Below are positions 48,625-60,800 of a DNA stretch of 64,000 nt, one piece after another. The number at the start of each line of letters is the position of its first letter. Position 1 is the stretch's first letter. The translations under genes and the position numbers were made by a program. This DNA comes from a virus: IMG/VR virus record IMGVR_UViG_3300044961_000262, positions 19,780 through 83,779 of that record; one strand, written 5' to 3'. Below the pieces are notes generated by a model, which searched no databases, was not told where the DNA came from, and saw nothing but the letters and a program-made list of their open reading frames with translations.

Positions 48625-50553
48625 ATGCCGATAAATTTTGGACAAGCTGATTACTATTCACCTAAAATTGAAATAGTTGGAAAAGAAGTACCTTTAGCTG
48701 CACTTGAAAAAACAGGAGCCGTACTTCAAGATAGATATGATAAAAGCTATGAAAATGAAACTAAAACTCAAGCTTTAATTAAAAAATTAAAAATGTCAGC
48801 AGATGAAAAAGATAAAGAATTAGCTGAACAAATCGGAAAGGTTTACGAACAAAGACTTAAAGAAAGATCCGAAAAAGGAGATTTTCATAATATGAGATGG
48901 CAAACTCAACAAGATGCTATAGAATTTGCTGATATTTACACGGGATTATCTGAAAGAGCCAAAAAAATGCAACAATATCGTGATGCGATTAAAACATACA
49001 AAGGAATTAACGACCCTAATAGAAGAGAATACGAATTAAAAAAGTGGTCAGAATCTCAATCTTCTTCTCAATTTGATCCGGAAAACAGAATGTTAACGGG
49101 TTTAGCTGTAACTGCACCTCAACTTATAGATGATGTTAATATGGCTAAATGGGCAGATACTTACGGTAAAGGGTTTGAATCAGATGTTGTAGCTTCTTCT
49201 AATGGACAATTTGTTAAAATTGAAGCCGGTCAAAAAATACCGGCTAATGGACAAATAGCTCCTATTTCTGGATTTTATGATACTAAAACGGGAAGAAAAG
49301 TTGAAAAAGTAGATGAAGCTCAAATAAAATCTTCATTAAATAAATTTTTATCTGCTGATCCTGAAGTGCAATCTTATAAAAATGCTTTAATGGATTATTA
49401 TGTTAATGGGCTAAAAATGAATCCTGAAGAAGCTAAGTTTAAAATAGAATCTGATATTACAAATTCAGCTGTACAAGCCGCCATGACTAAATACGGCTTT
49501 GTAAAAGATATGAAAGAATCAGACGTTACTTTAAATTCAGGAGCTACATTTAATTCTGGGAGTGGATCTGAAGGAAAATATACACCGGTAACTTTAAATA
49601 ATCCTTTACAGGAAGAAGGTAAAAGAGAATATTCAACAGATTTAATTAATTCTTTTGCTGGAGATGTAAAAGCTATTTATAATACTCGTAATATTTTATC
49701 AAATTTAATTTCTCAAGCGGAAAATTCAGGAGATATTAAAAAAGCTGCTAAATATACTAAATATTTAAACGATATTATAACTATACAAAATATTACAGAA
49801 AAATATCCGGAATTAAGACAATATATGGTTCCAAATAGATTAGATAATACAGGTATTATTTCTTTAAAAACCATTGTAAAAGATGGAAAACTTAATATAG
49901 CACCTGAAGATAAACTTGCTATTTCTAAAATATCAACTGATGTAGGTACTGCGGGTAAAACAACTGGTGAAATGAATACTTGGTTTGATAGAGAAGCAGA
50001 TGATGATTATGAAAATTATAATCAGTCTGGATTTCGCAATATAAGTATGATGCAACCAGATTTATTAGATGATCAAACTAGAAATAAAATTGAAAAATTA
50101 TCTAAAGGATTGACTATAGATAATTTTAATATTCCTGAAAAAACTAAAAATTCTTGGGGAGATAATAAAAGTTTAGAAATTGTATCTTGGTCAACAGAAC
50201 CTATGGGAAATGGAGTAGGGATATTATTCGGTATAAAAAATCCAAAAACCGGAGAAATTGTATATACTACACCTAAAAATAGAAGAAAAGACGGATTAAT
50301 TCAACAAATTTCAAAACATTTATATACTCCTGCTGACGCATACGATCAAATGAGTAATTTACCTAGTCCTACGAAAAAAACAAAAGTAGATTCTTTATTA
50401 AAAACAGCGGAATTATCTGAAGACAACTTCAATATAGATGTTAATGATGAAGTAGAATTTGAAAACGGTAAATATTTTTTATCAAGTAATCCTCAAGAAA
50501 AATTCGATAGTATTTATCAATTATTTTATAAAAAGATAAATAGAAATGGCTAA
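48625..50553 (+). CDS. Cargo/ejection protein (642 aa)
   Basis: Helical and charged, starting MPINFGQADYYSPKIEIVGK. Residues 20-130 are a long helical stretch, and the remaining chain is mixed. Located between two other very large cargo genes in the crAss cargo order. No enzyme motif recognised. Overlaps the next gene by 8 nt. Confidence 0.65.
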   Translation: MPINFGQADYYSPKIEIVGKEVPLAALEKTGAVLQDRYDKSYENETKTQALIKKLKMSADEKDKELAEQIGKVYEQRLKERSEKGDFHNMRWQTQQDAIEFADIYTGLSERAKKMQQYRDAIKTYKGINDPNRREYELKKWSESQSSSQFDPENRMLTGLAVTAPQLIDDVNMAKWADTYGKGFESDVVASSNGQFVKIEAGQKIPANGQIAPISGFYDTKTGRKVEKVDEAQIKSSLNKFLSADPEVQSYKNALMDYYVNGLKMNPEEAKFKIESDITNSAVQAAMTKYGFVKDMKESDVTLNSGATFNSGSGSEGKYTPVTLNNPLQEEGKREYSTDLINSFAGDVKAIYNTRNILSNLISQAENSGDIKKAAKYTKYLNDIITIQNITEKYPELRQYMVPNRLDNTGIISLKTIVKDGKLNIAPEDKLAISKISTDVGTAGKTTGEMNTWFDREADDDYENYNQSGFRNISMMQPDLLDDQTRNKIEKLSKGLTIDNFNIPEKTKNSWGDNKSLEIVSWSTEPMGNGVGILFGIKNPKTGEIVYTTPKNRRKDGLIQQISKHLYTPADAYDQMSNLPSPTKKTKVDSLLKTAELSEDNFNIDVNDEVEFENGKYFLSSNPQEKFDSIYQLFYKKINRNG

Positions 50554-53500
50554 AAAATATAATCCTTTTAACAGTAAAGTTATAGATCCTGTTACTTCTA
50601 CAACATATTCGGGTATAGATTTAAATAAATATACTAAGTATCTTGCTTCAGAAGAAAATAGATATATTGAGGGAGATGTAGATTTAGAAAGATGGAACGA
50701 TGATAGAGCTAAAGCTCAAAACGGATTTGCTAAATTTGGAAATTCAGTTGGGCAAATGATTGGTACTTTCGGTACGGCATTAGCTTCAACTGTAACAGCT
50801 TTAGGATCGGGAGTAGTAGCTTTAGGAGCTGAAGCTGTTGACGCATCTTTATTAGAAGGAGATCAAGTAGATGGAATGGATATTTTTCTTAATAATCCTA
50901 TTATGAAAGGTATTAATGATTTTGATAAGTTTCTTAAAGAAGATATACTTCCAACTTATTACACTAAAGAACAACAAGAAAGTTTATTTTCAGCAAGTAC
51001 CGGTACAGATTTATTAAATGGTATTGGATTTTTAGCTTCAAATATATTACCTAACGCTGCTGTAGGTAAACTTTTTGGTTCTTGGGCTAAAGTTGTAGCA
51101 TTAAATAATGTTGGAAAATTAACTCCCGCATTAGAAGCTTTAGTTCAAGCAGGAAAATTAACTACTCAAGAATTAGCTATTATTTCTAAAACTGCCGGTA
51201 GAATATCTAAAGCTGGACCTATGGTAGGAGCAGTTGTTGGAAGATTAGGAGAAAGTGCAATTGAAAGTTATGATACTTATGAATCAACTAAAGAATTGTT
51301 AACTGCTGAAAGAGATAAAGCTAAATATGAATTAGATACTTACGGAATAACTGATAATCCTAAATTAGCTGAATTAACTGACACAGATATTGAACAAAAA
51401 GCTAAAGATGCCAGAGGAAATGTATTTAGAGGTAATATGATTTTAGCTGCATCCGATTTAGCGCAGTTTACTCGTTGGTTTAAAGGTCCGGGAATAGGAG
51501 AAAAACTTATAAAACAAGGAGTTAAAACTATAGCTAAAGAAGTCGGTAAAAAAGATTTAATTAAAGGTTTATTACTAGAATCAGGTCAAGAAGCAGCTGA
51601 AGAAGGATTTCAATTCTTATTACAAAAAGGAGCAGAAAAACAAGCTCGTACAGGTCAATCATTTTATTCAGGAATTGAAGAATCAACTAATGAGTTATTT
51701 ACTACAGTTGAAGGTCAAAAATCAATGTTACTTGGTGCAATACTTGGCGGTGGAATGGGAAGTTTAATGAAATTTAAAGATAGAGCACAATTAAAATTAG
51801 ATATTGAAAAAGCAATGAATCAATATACTTCTTTAGGTGATACTAAAGAAAGATATATAAAAGATGAAAACGGTAAATATATACTTAATCCTGAGTTAAG
51901 TAAAGTCGCTAATGACTTTATGAAATATGAAGAGATTAAGAAAAAAGCTCTTGAAAACGGTAATTTAAGTGAATATGAATTAGCTGAAAAAATGCAGTTT
52001 GGTTCACTTGTATTAGCTAAAAAAAGTTTTGGAGATTATGACGCGTTTATTGATGAATTACAATCAATGGGCAAAATGTCTAAAGAAGAAGCTAAAGCTT
52101 ATTTTGGAGAACTTCCTATGAAAAACGGAAGAGAAATGACTCCTCAAGAAATTATTTCTGAAAAAATTAAATTTGCTGAACGTATAAAAAATATGGCTGA
52201 AGGATTAGATAGAATTGAATCTATTAATCCTCTTTTACCTAAACAAAAAAACTATGTTGTTTCTGAAATAATTAATCAAGAATCTTTACGTGATCAAATT
52301 ATAGAAAATAGAGACAAAATATCAAATATTCAATCTCAAACTGTTTTAAACCCTATAACTAATGAAAACGAATTAACTGAATCTCAACAGCTTGAAATTA
52401 AAAAATTAGAATCAACCAACACACTTTTAGAACAAATATTTAAAGAAAAAAGTAAAAAAGTTACTGAATTAATTAGTAAACCTTCTAAAATTGAAAAAGA
52501 AGTTGAAAAACAAGAAGATGAAAAAATAGAAGAAATATTAGATGAAGCTGAACAAGAAATATTAAATAATCAAGAAAAACTATCTAATATTATTAATAAT
52601 CAAGAACCTATAATTATACAAACTCCTGAAGGCCCTAAAGAAACTGTAATTACAGGATTTGATGAAGAAACAGGTAATCCAGTAGATGAAGAAGGAAATG
52701 TACTTACTCCTGAACAAGTTATTGAAGGAAGTAAATTAATTGAAGAATCTGAACAACCTGAAGTTCAAGACGAAATTCCTGAAGATTATAGTGAAAATTC
52801 AGAAGTAAGGGAAGGTTTACAAAAACCTTCTGTTATGAGTACTTCAACAAGAGGTCATTTATATAACGAACAAGGTTATAAATTTACAGAAGTTACCGGT
52901 TCACCTACAGGTGAAGTAAAATTCGCTTTAGATTTATCTCAATCTCATATAATAGTTGAAATGAGTAAACCTGAAAATACTCCCTCTGATACAAAAAAAT
53001 ATCACGTTGAAGTAATTATTCGCGAACTTAACGATGAACAAAAAATAGCACTTTTAAATGATATAAATAAAGCTAGAAAAGCTAGAGGTTACGGAAAACA
53101 ATTACAGCTTTCTGATTTAGAATTAAATGAACATTTGCCTTTAGATGTTATTATATATCAAAATGGAAAAAGATTTTCAAATGATAGAATGTCATTTCAT
53201 GATGTAGATTATGTTGAAAAAACATCTGAATATCAAAGAATTCAAAATAGTGATAAATTATCAGAAGAAGAAAAAAAAGTTAAACTTCAAGAATTAAAAG
53301 ATGAATTTTTAAAACAAAGAACTAAAATCATTAATGCTTTAAAAGAAGGTAAAAAAGTTACAATTCCTATAATATCTAAATCAACCGGTGTTGTAAATTA
53401 TAATCCTCTTGTTAAAGGTAAAAAACAAGTTAATCCTTTAATTGGCGGTAAAGGAATAGGTGTATTTAATCATTTTAGACCATCAGGTAAAGCTAAAGGT

Positions 53501-54796
53501 TTAGGTGTAGTTACGGAAATAACTGATGAAACGTTTATTGTTGAATTTGCAGATAATACTAAAGTAGAATTTTCAAAATATGATACTTGGGTAGATCCAG
53601 TATTAGGTAAAACCTTTTTTCATACGATAGCTGCTAATGATACTCCTATTTTAATAGATGCAATTACATATTCTCCTTTTTCTGAAGAGCAAATTTCATC
53701 AATAGCTAATTTAGTTAGTCATAGATTATTTAACGGTAATTCTATATATAAAGGTAAAAATAGATTTGAAATAGTTAATTCTAATAAAACAGGAATTTTA
53801 AATCAAATTTTATATTTGGGTAATAATAAAAATGCTCCTGAAAAAAGTATTTATTTTACTAAAGCTGGTAATTTAAGAGTGGGAAGAAATGAATTCACTT
53901 CAGAATCTAATCCTGAAGAAGTTAAACAAGCTGTCGAAATATTTATTGAAACTTATAAAAAATATAGTAAAGTTCCTATCGGTTCTTTAGATACTCAATT
54001 TATATTACCTTCAGAAATATCTGAAGAAGGAGAAATATTGAGTGATGAAAAAATACAACCTGTTTGGAAATTTTTATTTGAAGGAAATACACCTCTTGTA
54101 GGTTCAAATGTTAATTCTGATATTAATTTTATTAATAGTTATTTTACATACGGTAATGTTCAAATTGAACAAAGTCAACCTGAACAATATGCTTCAGAAT
54201 TATCAAACGAAAAGAAAGAAAGTTCTGTAACTGAACCTATTAAAACAGAAGTAAATGAAATACAAACTGAAGAATCTAAAGAAAAAGATAGAACATTAAA
54301 CGGTAGACTTGAATATAGTTATCCTGAAACAATTGGAGGAATTTCTTCACAGACAATGTTAAAATTCATTGAGAAAAAATTTAAATATAAAGATAGTGTT
54401 GATGAAGAAATTACTGAATTAAATAAAGGAGATAATAAAGTTTATGATATTTTATCTCAATATTTTGATATTACGACAAAAGAAGAATTAAATTTTATAA
54501 CTGAAAATTTTTCAGAAAAACAAGCTCGAGATTTTATAGATTATTATACTAATAATACTGATTTTTTAGGAGAAGAATATAACCCAAATTTTTCAATAAG
54601 TACTTTATTTAAAGATTTATTGCAGTATCATGAAAAAATAGAAGATAAAGCTCAAACAAAAATTGAATTTCCTGAAACAAATGTTGATTCAATATTGGAG
54701 CAAAAAACTCAAGATTGTAGTAAAGAGAATACAGATAAACCTATTACTCAAGGTAATAACAAAAAAATATTTAATGTAAAGAACTTTAAAAAATAA
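50546..54796 (+). CDS. Cargo/ejection protein with membrane-active segments (1416 aa)
   Basis: Three Gly/Ala-rich hydrophobic stretches (about residues 65-100, 155-190 and 390-410, for example GQMIGTFGTALASTVTALGS) lie in an otherwise polar, helical chain. Residues 640-760 are extremely acidic (E-rich coiled coil and disordered). Such stretches fit a protein that inserts into the host envelope to form or line the DNA-ejection channel. Position before the virion polymerase gene supports ejection with it. No catalytic motif recognised. Confidence 0.65.
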   Translation: MAKKYNPFNSKVIDPVTSTTYSGIDLNKYTKYLASEENRYIEGDVDLERWNDDRAKAQNGFAKFGNSVGQMIGTFGTALASTVTALGSGVVALGAEAVDASLLEGDQVDGMDIFLNNPIMKGINDFDKFLKEDILPTYYTKEQQESLFSASTGTDLLNGIGFLASNILPNAAVGKLFGSWAKVVALNNVGKLTPALEALVQAGKLTTQELAIISKTAGRISKAGPMVGAVVGRLGESAIESYDTYESTKELLTAERDKAKYELDTYGITDNPKLAELTDTDIEQKAKDARGNVFRGNMILAASDLAQFTRWFKGPGIGEKLIKQGVKTIAKEVGKKDLIKGLLLESGQEAAEEGFQFLLQKGAEKQARTGQSFYSGIEESTNELFTTVEGQKSMLLGAILGGGMGSLMKFKDRAQLKLDIEKAMNQYTSLGDTKERYIKDENGKYILNPELSKVANDFMKYEEIKKKALENGNLSEYELAEKMQFGSLVLAKKSFGDYDAFIDELQSMGKMSKEEAKAYFGELPMKNGREMTPQEIISEKIKFAERIKNMAEGLDRIESINPLLPKQKNYVVSEIINQESLRDQIIENRDKISNIQSQTVLNPITNENELTESQQLEIKKLESTNTLLEQIFKEKSKKVTELISKPSKIEKEVEKQEDEKIEEILDEAEQEILNNQEKLSNIINNQEPIIIQTPEGPKETVITGFDEETGNPVDEEGNVLTPEQVIEGSKLIEESEQPEVQDEIPEDYSENSEVREGLQKPSVMSTSTRGHLYNEQGYKFTEVTGSPTGEVKFALDLSQSHIIVEMSKPENTPSDTKKYHVEVIIRELNDEQKIALLNDINKARKARGYGKQLQLSDLELNEHLPLDVIIYQNGKRFSNDRMSFHDVDYVEKTSEYQRIQNSDKLSEEEKKVKLQELKDEFLKQRTKIINALKEGKKVTIPIISKSTGVVNYNPLVKGKKQVNPLIGGKGIGVFNHFRPSGKAKGLGVVTEITDETFIVEFADNTKVEFSKYDTWVDPVLGKTFFHTIAANDTPILIDAITYSPFSEEQISSIANLVSHRLFNGNSIYKGKNRFEIVNSNKTGILNQILYLGNNKNAPEKSIYFTKAGNLRVGRNEFTSESNPEEVKQAVEIFIETYKKYSKVPIGSLDTQFILPSEISEEGEILSDEKIQPVWKFLFEGNTPLVGSNVNSDINFINSYFTYGNVQIEQSQPEQYASELSNEKKESSVTEPIKTEVNEIQTEESKEKDRTLNGRLEYSYPETIGGISSQTMLKFIEKKFKYKDSVDEEITELNKGDNKVYDILSQYFDITTKEELNFITENFSEKQARDFIDYYTNNTDFLGEEYNPNFSISTLFKDLLQYHEKIEDKAQTKIEFPETNVDSILEQKTQDCSKENTDKPITQGNNKKIFNVKNFKK

Positions 54797-54799
54797 TTC

Positions 54800-54807
54800 T
54801 ATATTTG
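54800..54807 (+). promoter_or_regulatory. -7 box TATATTTG before the virion polymerase gene
   Basis: A perfect TAnnTTTG copy ends 6 nt before ATG 54814 and shares the block TATATTTGTAAAGTAT with the promoter at 48596. No TTG at the right distance is visible, so it may be weak or assisted. Confidence 0.45.
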
Positions 54808-54813
54808 TAAAGT

Positions 54814-57800
54814 ATGTTCAAATGTATTAATTTTAGTCTTCCGACTACAAAAGCTATTGCTGAAAAAATTGCAATAGACTTAAATGAAATGATTACTCCT
54901 CGTCAAGTAGCTTTAATTTGGGATATATGGTTAAATGAAGACTTTGAAAATAGAAAATCAATAGAACCTACATCAAAAGATATTCTTGAAATATATGCTA
55001 ATTTTGCAGTATCATCTAAACAAGAAGTATTAAATTCTGAAAAAATTAAAGATCAAGAAAAAGTAGTAGATTTTTTACAATCTTTATTTTTTACATTATT
55101 AGAACAAGAAGTAGGTTCTCCTTTAATTACTAGAGAAGATATTATTAAACATAAAACTGAACTTTTAAAAGCTTTTCCTAAAAATCTTAGAGAACAAGGT
55201 TTTCCTTTTATAGCTGATAATTTTGAACATTATAGAAGTTATCTTGAATCTCAAAGACTTAGTAAATTTTCAATGCCGGAAACAAGTATTGAAGATATGG
55301 AATTTAAAGAAAAAGATCAAGTTTCTTCTCAAAGTAGCTCTTTTTACGACAATAAACATAAAGCTTCGGATGAAGCTGTATATTTAATAGCTTCATTAAC
55401 TTCAGATGAAGAAATTTACGGTTTACCGAAACCTCTTAATTTTTCTGAAACATGGAATATTATTCAAAATTTATTAGCTGATAGCTTAGATTTTGAAGAT
55501 CAAATTAATATTCTTGAAGAAAATAGAAATACATATCCTTTTATTAATCAATTACTTAATAAATTAGGAATTTCTGACGGAATTCAAATAGATTCTGAAA
55601 GACATATTCGTGTAGGTCAATCTTTTAGTGAAGCTTTTTTAAAACAATTTTCCGATATTAGTATAGCAACTACTTCAGGTAAAGATAGTTATTCATCAAT
55701 TGATGGTCAAACTGAAAATTCATTAAAAGAAAAATTTAAAAATAAATTCTTTTCAAGTAAAAATGTTGTTAAAATAAATGGTTCTTTAGTTACTAATATA
55801 GATGCTTATCGTAAATTAGAACTTAAAGGATTTAGTGAAGCGGAATTAAAAACGTTTTTAGAATTTTTTGGAATACCTTCAGATATAGAATTTAATGATG
55901 ATATAAAAGCTGATTTACGTCAAATTAAAAAACAAGTGGATGGAGCTAAATCTATGATTTGGTTAGACGATAATGATTTAGATATTAAAGGAAGATTATC
56001 TTCTATTATTAAGTTATTTGTACCTCAAGAGCAAGCAAATAAAAATTTATCTACTTTAAATGCTGAAGGTAAACAGCAATACGCTATTCATAATGCTAAT
56101 TATTTTAGTAGATTTGTAACTAAGCTTAAAAAAGGTAGAATAGAAGCTAAAAATTATTTTGATAAAGTTTTCAGTTTAGGTATAGCTAAAAAAGAAATTA
56201 TTTCAGGATTACAAGATGATAAAAAAATAAATACATCTGTATTTTCAGATTTATCTTTAACTGATATTGCTCATACTGTTATTACTAATATGTTTAGTAA
56301 TAACCCTATTATTCATATTCCGAGAGTTTCTGACAAATCTCAAGAGAAAGGATTTAAACTAGAAACTGAAGGAAACAATGATGACTTTATGGCATTTACT
56401 AAAATATCAAATGTCGTTTTAAAAAATTTATATAATCTTTATAATCAAGATATAAATGAAACATTACATCCTGATTGGATATATTATAATAAAGAGATAA
56501 ATACTCCTGAAGCTTTTTGGAAAGAAATAGGTATTGAAAGAGGAGTAACTTTTGAACAATTTAAATCTAAAATACTTGAATTTGTAAATTCTCAAAAAGA
56601 AGAAACCAAAAAGATGTTAGAAGATTTAGGTGTAATATATCAACCTTTAGACAAATACGGTGAACCTTTAAATATATGGAAAATCAATTTTAGTAATGCT
56701 GCCGTTAATAAAATACTCAATAAAAATTGGGAAAATGCAAATTTTTCAGAAAGAGATGCTGCTTTAAACACTCTTATAAATAATTTTACATTTAATATGT
56801 TTTATTGGTCAGTAGGTTATACTAAATCTATATATGGATCATTAGTTATGACAAAACCTTCTAACATGTTTAAACGATTTTCCGCAGCTGTAGCAGAAGG
56901 ACGTCAGGTTTCTTTATCTCCAAATTTAAATCAAGAAATTGCTAGAGATTATAAAAAACATGGATTACTTAATCATATTCCTACTCAATTAAAAGTCTAT
57001 ATTCATTCAGAAACAATTAGTGCTAGTACAACTAAAGATTTAAATAAAATATCAGAAAGTTATGACAAAAATAACGTAGATGATGCTCAAGGAATAATTT
57101 TATTTCCTGTATATAGAACATTATTGAAAGGAGTTAATCAATGGACAGATAATCAAGAAGAAGCTTATCAGAAATTAATGAAAGGAGAAAAAATAAATAA
57201 AAACGTATTTCCTCCTTTAAAACCTGTAGGATATTCTTTAGTAAATATTGATGGTAAAAAAGTACCGGTATTTATTAAAACAAGTATTTATCCAATTTCT
57301 CCTGCCGATACTTTAGGTACTTATAATGGTTTAAAATATGAATACGCTATTGAAAACGGAGTATCTCTTTTTATTCCTACATCTGGTATTAAAATAGCTA
57401 TTCCAAAAGGAACTTCACCTGTTATTTCCGATGGAGTTGTTTCAAATAATCCAACTGTAGATTTTCCAATTGAAGATTTTAGAATACAATTAGATTTAAA
57501 TGTTAAAACTTCTGAAGACTTACTTCAAGGAACTCAACAAAGAAAATTAATATTTGCTAATGCTTTTTCTGGAGGAAAAGCTGTCGATTCTAAATATGAA
57601 GAAATTAAAAATAAATATATTGATACTTTAGAAAAATTAGCTTCAATAGAAGAAAAAAAATTATTTGAAAGATTAGGTGTTGAAAATACCAAAGATGGAG
57701 TTATAATTAATAACCTTTCTCTATTGAAAGATATGTTGAGATCTGATATGATTTCAAACGAAATGTCAATGAATGTTGTAAATTCAATTAATGAAGTTAT

Positions 57801-60800
57801 TAATAGTGAAGGTCAATTAGTAGGTAAAATAGATACTTTACCTGAAAGACAAAAAATAATGAATTTACTTAATTCTTTTATTACCAATAATCTCATTAGA
57901 TTATATATTAACGGAACAAGTTTAGTTCAAGCTTCAAATCAAGGATGGGAAATAACTACTCCCGATGGACCAACTTCTATTGATTTTATATCTAAAGAAC
58001 ATCAGAAAAAATATTATGAAAATAAAGGTTTAAAATTCTTTGAACTTGGAGATAAAACCGGTGCTGCTGAAGTTCTTTTACCAGCTAAATATAAAAAATT
58101 TGTAAAAAAGAATGAAGAGGGAGATTATATTATTGATGATGAAAAAGTTCTCATTAATATAGGTTATCGTATTCCTACTCAAGGACATAATTCAATTTTA
58201 CATTTAAGAGTTGTTGGATTTATTCCCGCTCACTTAGATCAATTAATAATTGTACCTAAAGAAATTACTACTCAAGGAGGTTCCGATTTTGACGTAGATA
58301 AATTAAATTTATTTATACCTAATACTATCAATTTAGACGGTAAAATTCAGTATATATCTGAAGATATGAATGGTTCAGAGATATATGATAAGAAAAAAGA
58401 AAAAATAGAAGCTTTCATAAAATATTTAGAAAATGGCATTGAAAGAGCTAAGTTAGAAATGGAACAGTCTTTAGGTCAAGATGAAGCTGTTGATAAATTA
58501 ATGGAAGCTATATTTGGAAGTAAAGCTTCGGATGTTAATTTAACTAAACAGGACATTGAAGAAATATTAGAGTTTGCTGGGTATAGAAAAAACGAACTAG
58601 ATATTCAAATTAAAAAATTATTAAAATTAGGAGAAAAAGATAAATTTATTGAAAATTTTAAAATTAAACAGCTTGAAAACATACTAATTCAATCTACAGT
58701 AGATATTCTTTCAGATCCTTACTTTAGAAAATCATTACTTACTCCCAATTCCGCTAATCAATTAAGTTCAGCTGCTCAAGAAATGACTGATAATTTAATA
58801 AATGCCGGTTTAAAAACTAAAAAGCCGGTATTAAGTTTCGGAAATATATTTAAAGCTAATACTTTAATTAATACAATTTATCAAATGTTTGCTTCAAAAG
58901 CTTTAGTTGGAGTATTTGCTTCTCAATCTACTCACCATACTTTAGCTCAACAAGTAGGTTTACATTTCAAATCAGGAAGAAAATTCTTTTTTGAACATAA
59001 TAAATTAGAAAACGGAGATATGGATTTATCCGCCATTTATGATAAAGACGGTAATGAAATATCGGATGTTTTAGGTAATAATTTATTAACTGCTGCGGTT
59101 GATGCGGCAAAAGATGATTATCTTACTGAATTAGGTATTAATTTACAAACCGGAGATTTTGCAGCGGCTTTTAAAAGAGCTGGAGGTAAAAGTCAATATC
59201 TTTTTCATTGGTTAAGATTACCTATAATTCAAGATTATTTAGCTGAAGAAGCTAAAAATGAATCTATATTATACAAATCATCTAATAGAGTTGTAAGTAA
59301 ATCTAAATTAATAGATAAAGTTTTAAAAAAATATAATTTAAGTAAGGATTCTTCAGAATATGTTCAAACAAAGTATAAAAACAAAGCTAAAGGAAAAGAA
59401 TTAAATGAATTTAGAGAAAAAAGAGGAGAATATACTGTTGATGAATTAAAAAAACTTTTATTTTCAAATGAATCTAAACATCCTGAAATGTTAATGGATT
59501 TATTTGATGAATTTTTATTTTTTAAAGACGCAGCTATAATATTAAGAAAATCTATAGCTACTTCAAAATTTGATACAGCTGGACCCGGTAAAAATTTAGT
59601 AGAAGCTAAATCTTTACAATATTCATATAATAAATTTGTATCTGAAATGAAAAGAAATGACGAATATACATTAGGTACACTTTTAAATGGAGAAACTGCT
59701 CCATATGAAAGATTAATTAATGAAACTGTACTTAAAGTGTTTTTTCCAAATTCGTTTCCTTTGGTACTAAATTTATATAAACCATTAACTGTAATGGGGT
59801 TAAATAATAGTATTGAAAAATTACTTGATTCTTTTATTAATTCTGAATACGGCATTGTAAAGAAAATACCTGAATCTTTTACTTTAGATATAGTTTATTC
59901 AGCTATTACTAATTATATGGTTCAAAATTCAATAGGTTACGAAGAATCTTTGTTTTTTGGAGATAATACTTTAGGACATAGATTAAATGAAATACAAAAA
60001 GATGAAACCCATCCTTTATACTATAACGATTTTATTCAAAACTTTTTTAATATTGAATTAAGTCGTGATGCCGTTACTCCTACAATTTTATCTCCAATTA
60101 AAAAAAGATTATCTGCTGAAGATCAAAATCATTTTACTGGACAATTAGAAGAAATAAAAGAATACGATAATAAACTATATGAAGATATAATAAAAGTTTC
60201 TTTATTTCAAACAGGATTTCAACAATCACCCGTATCTTTTTATAATATTATTCCGGGTCACGATATGATTCCTTTAGTTAATAAAATGATATTAAATGCT
60301 ATAGATATTACTGATCAAAGAGCTGTTGAACCTATTATACAAAACATATCAAATAAATTAAATGAAATTAAATTTGTACAATTAAGCAATAAAGCTTTTG
60401 TTTTACCTAATGGTGAATTACAACTTACAGATGAGGATATTGAAAAAGTAAATAGATTATCTTATTTTAATAGTAAGTATGGAATATTTAAATTCAATGG
60501 AATGGGCTTTGTAAGAGTTGAAACTAAAAACCATAAATCTTTATTTTATAATTATACTAAAGAAGGAATTGAATTTGAAAATATGATAGATGATAAATTA
60601 GTATTTGAAAATGAAGAAAGTAATGAATTTTCTGAAACTGATTCTATTGATATTCAACCTGAAAATATATCTTCTAAAGATTCTGAATTTGATAAAAAAC
60701 TTAATCAATTAATTGAGGAAGTTGCTGATGAAGTTAAAAATAGCGATAATTCACTTACATTAACAGACATTCTTACTGAAAAACTAAAACAAAATCCTGA

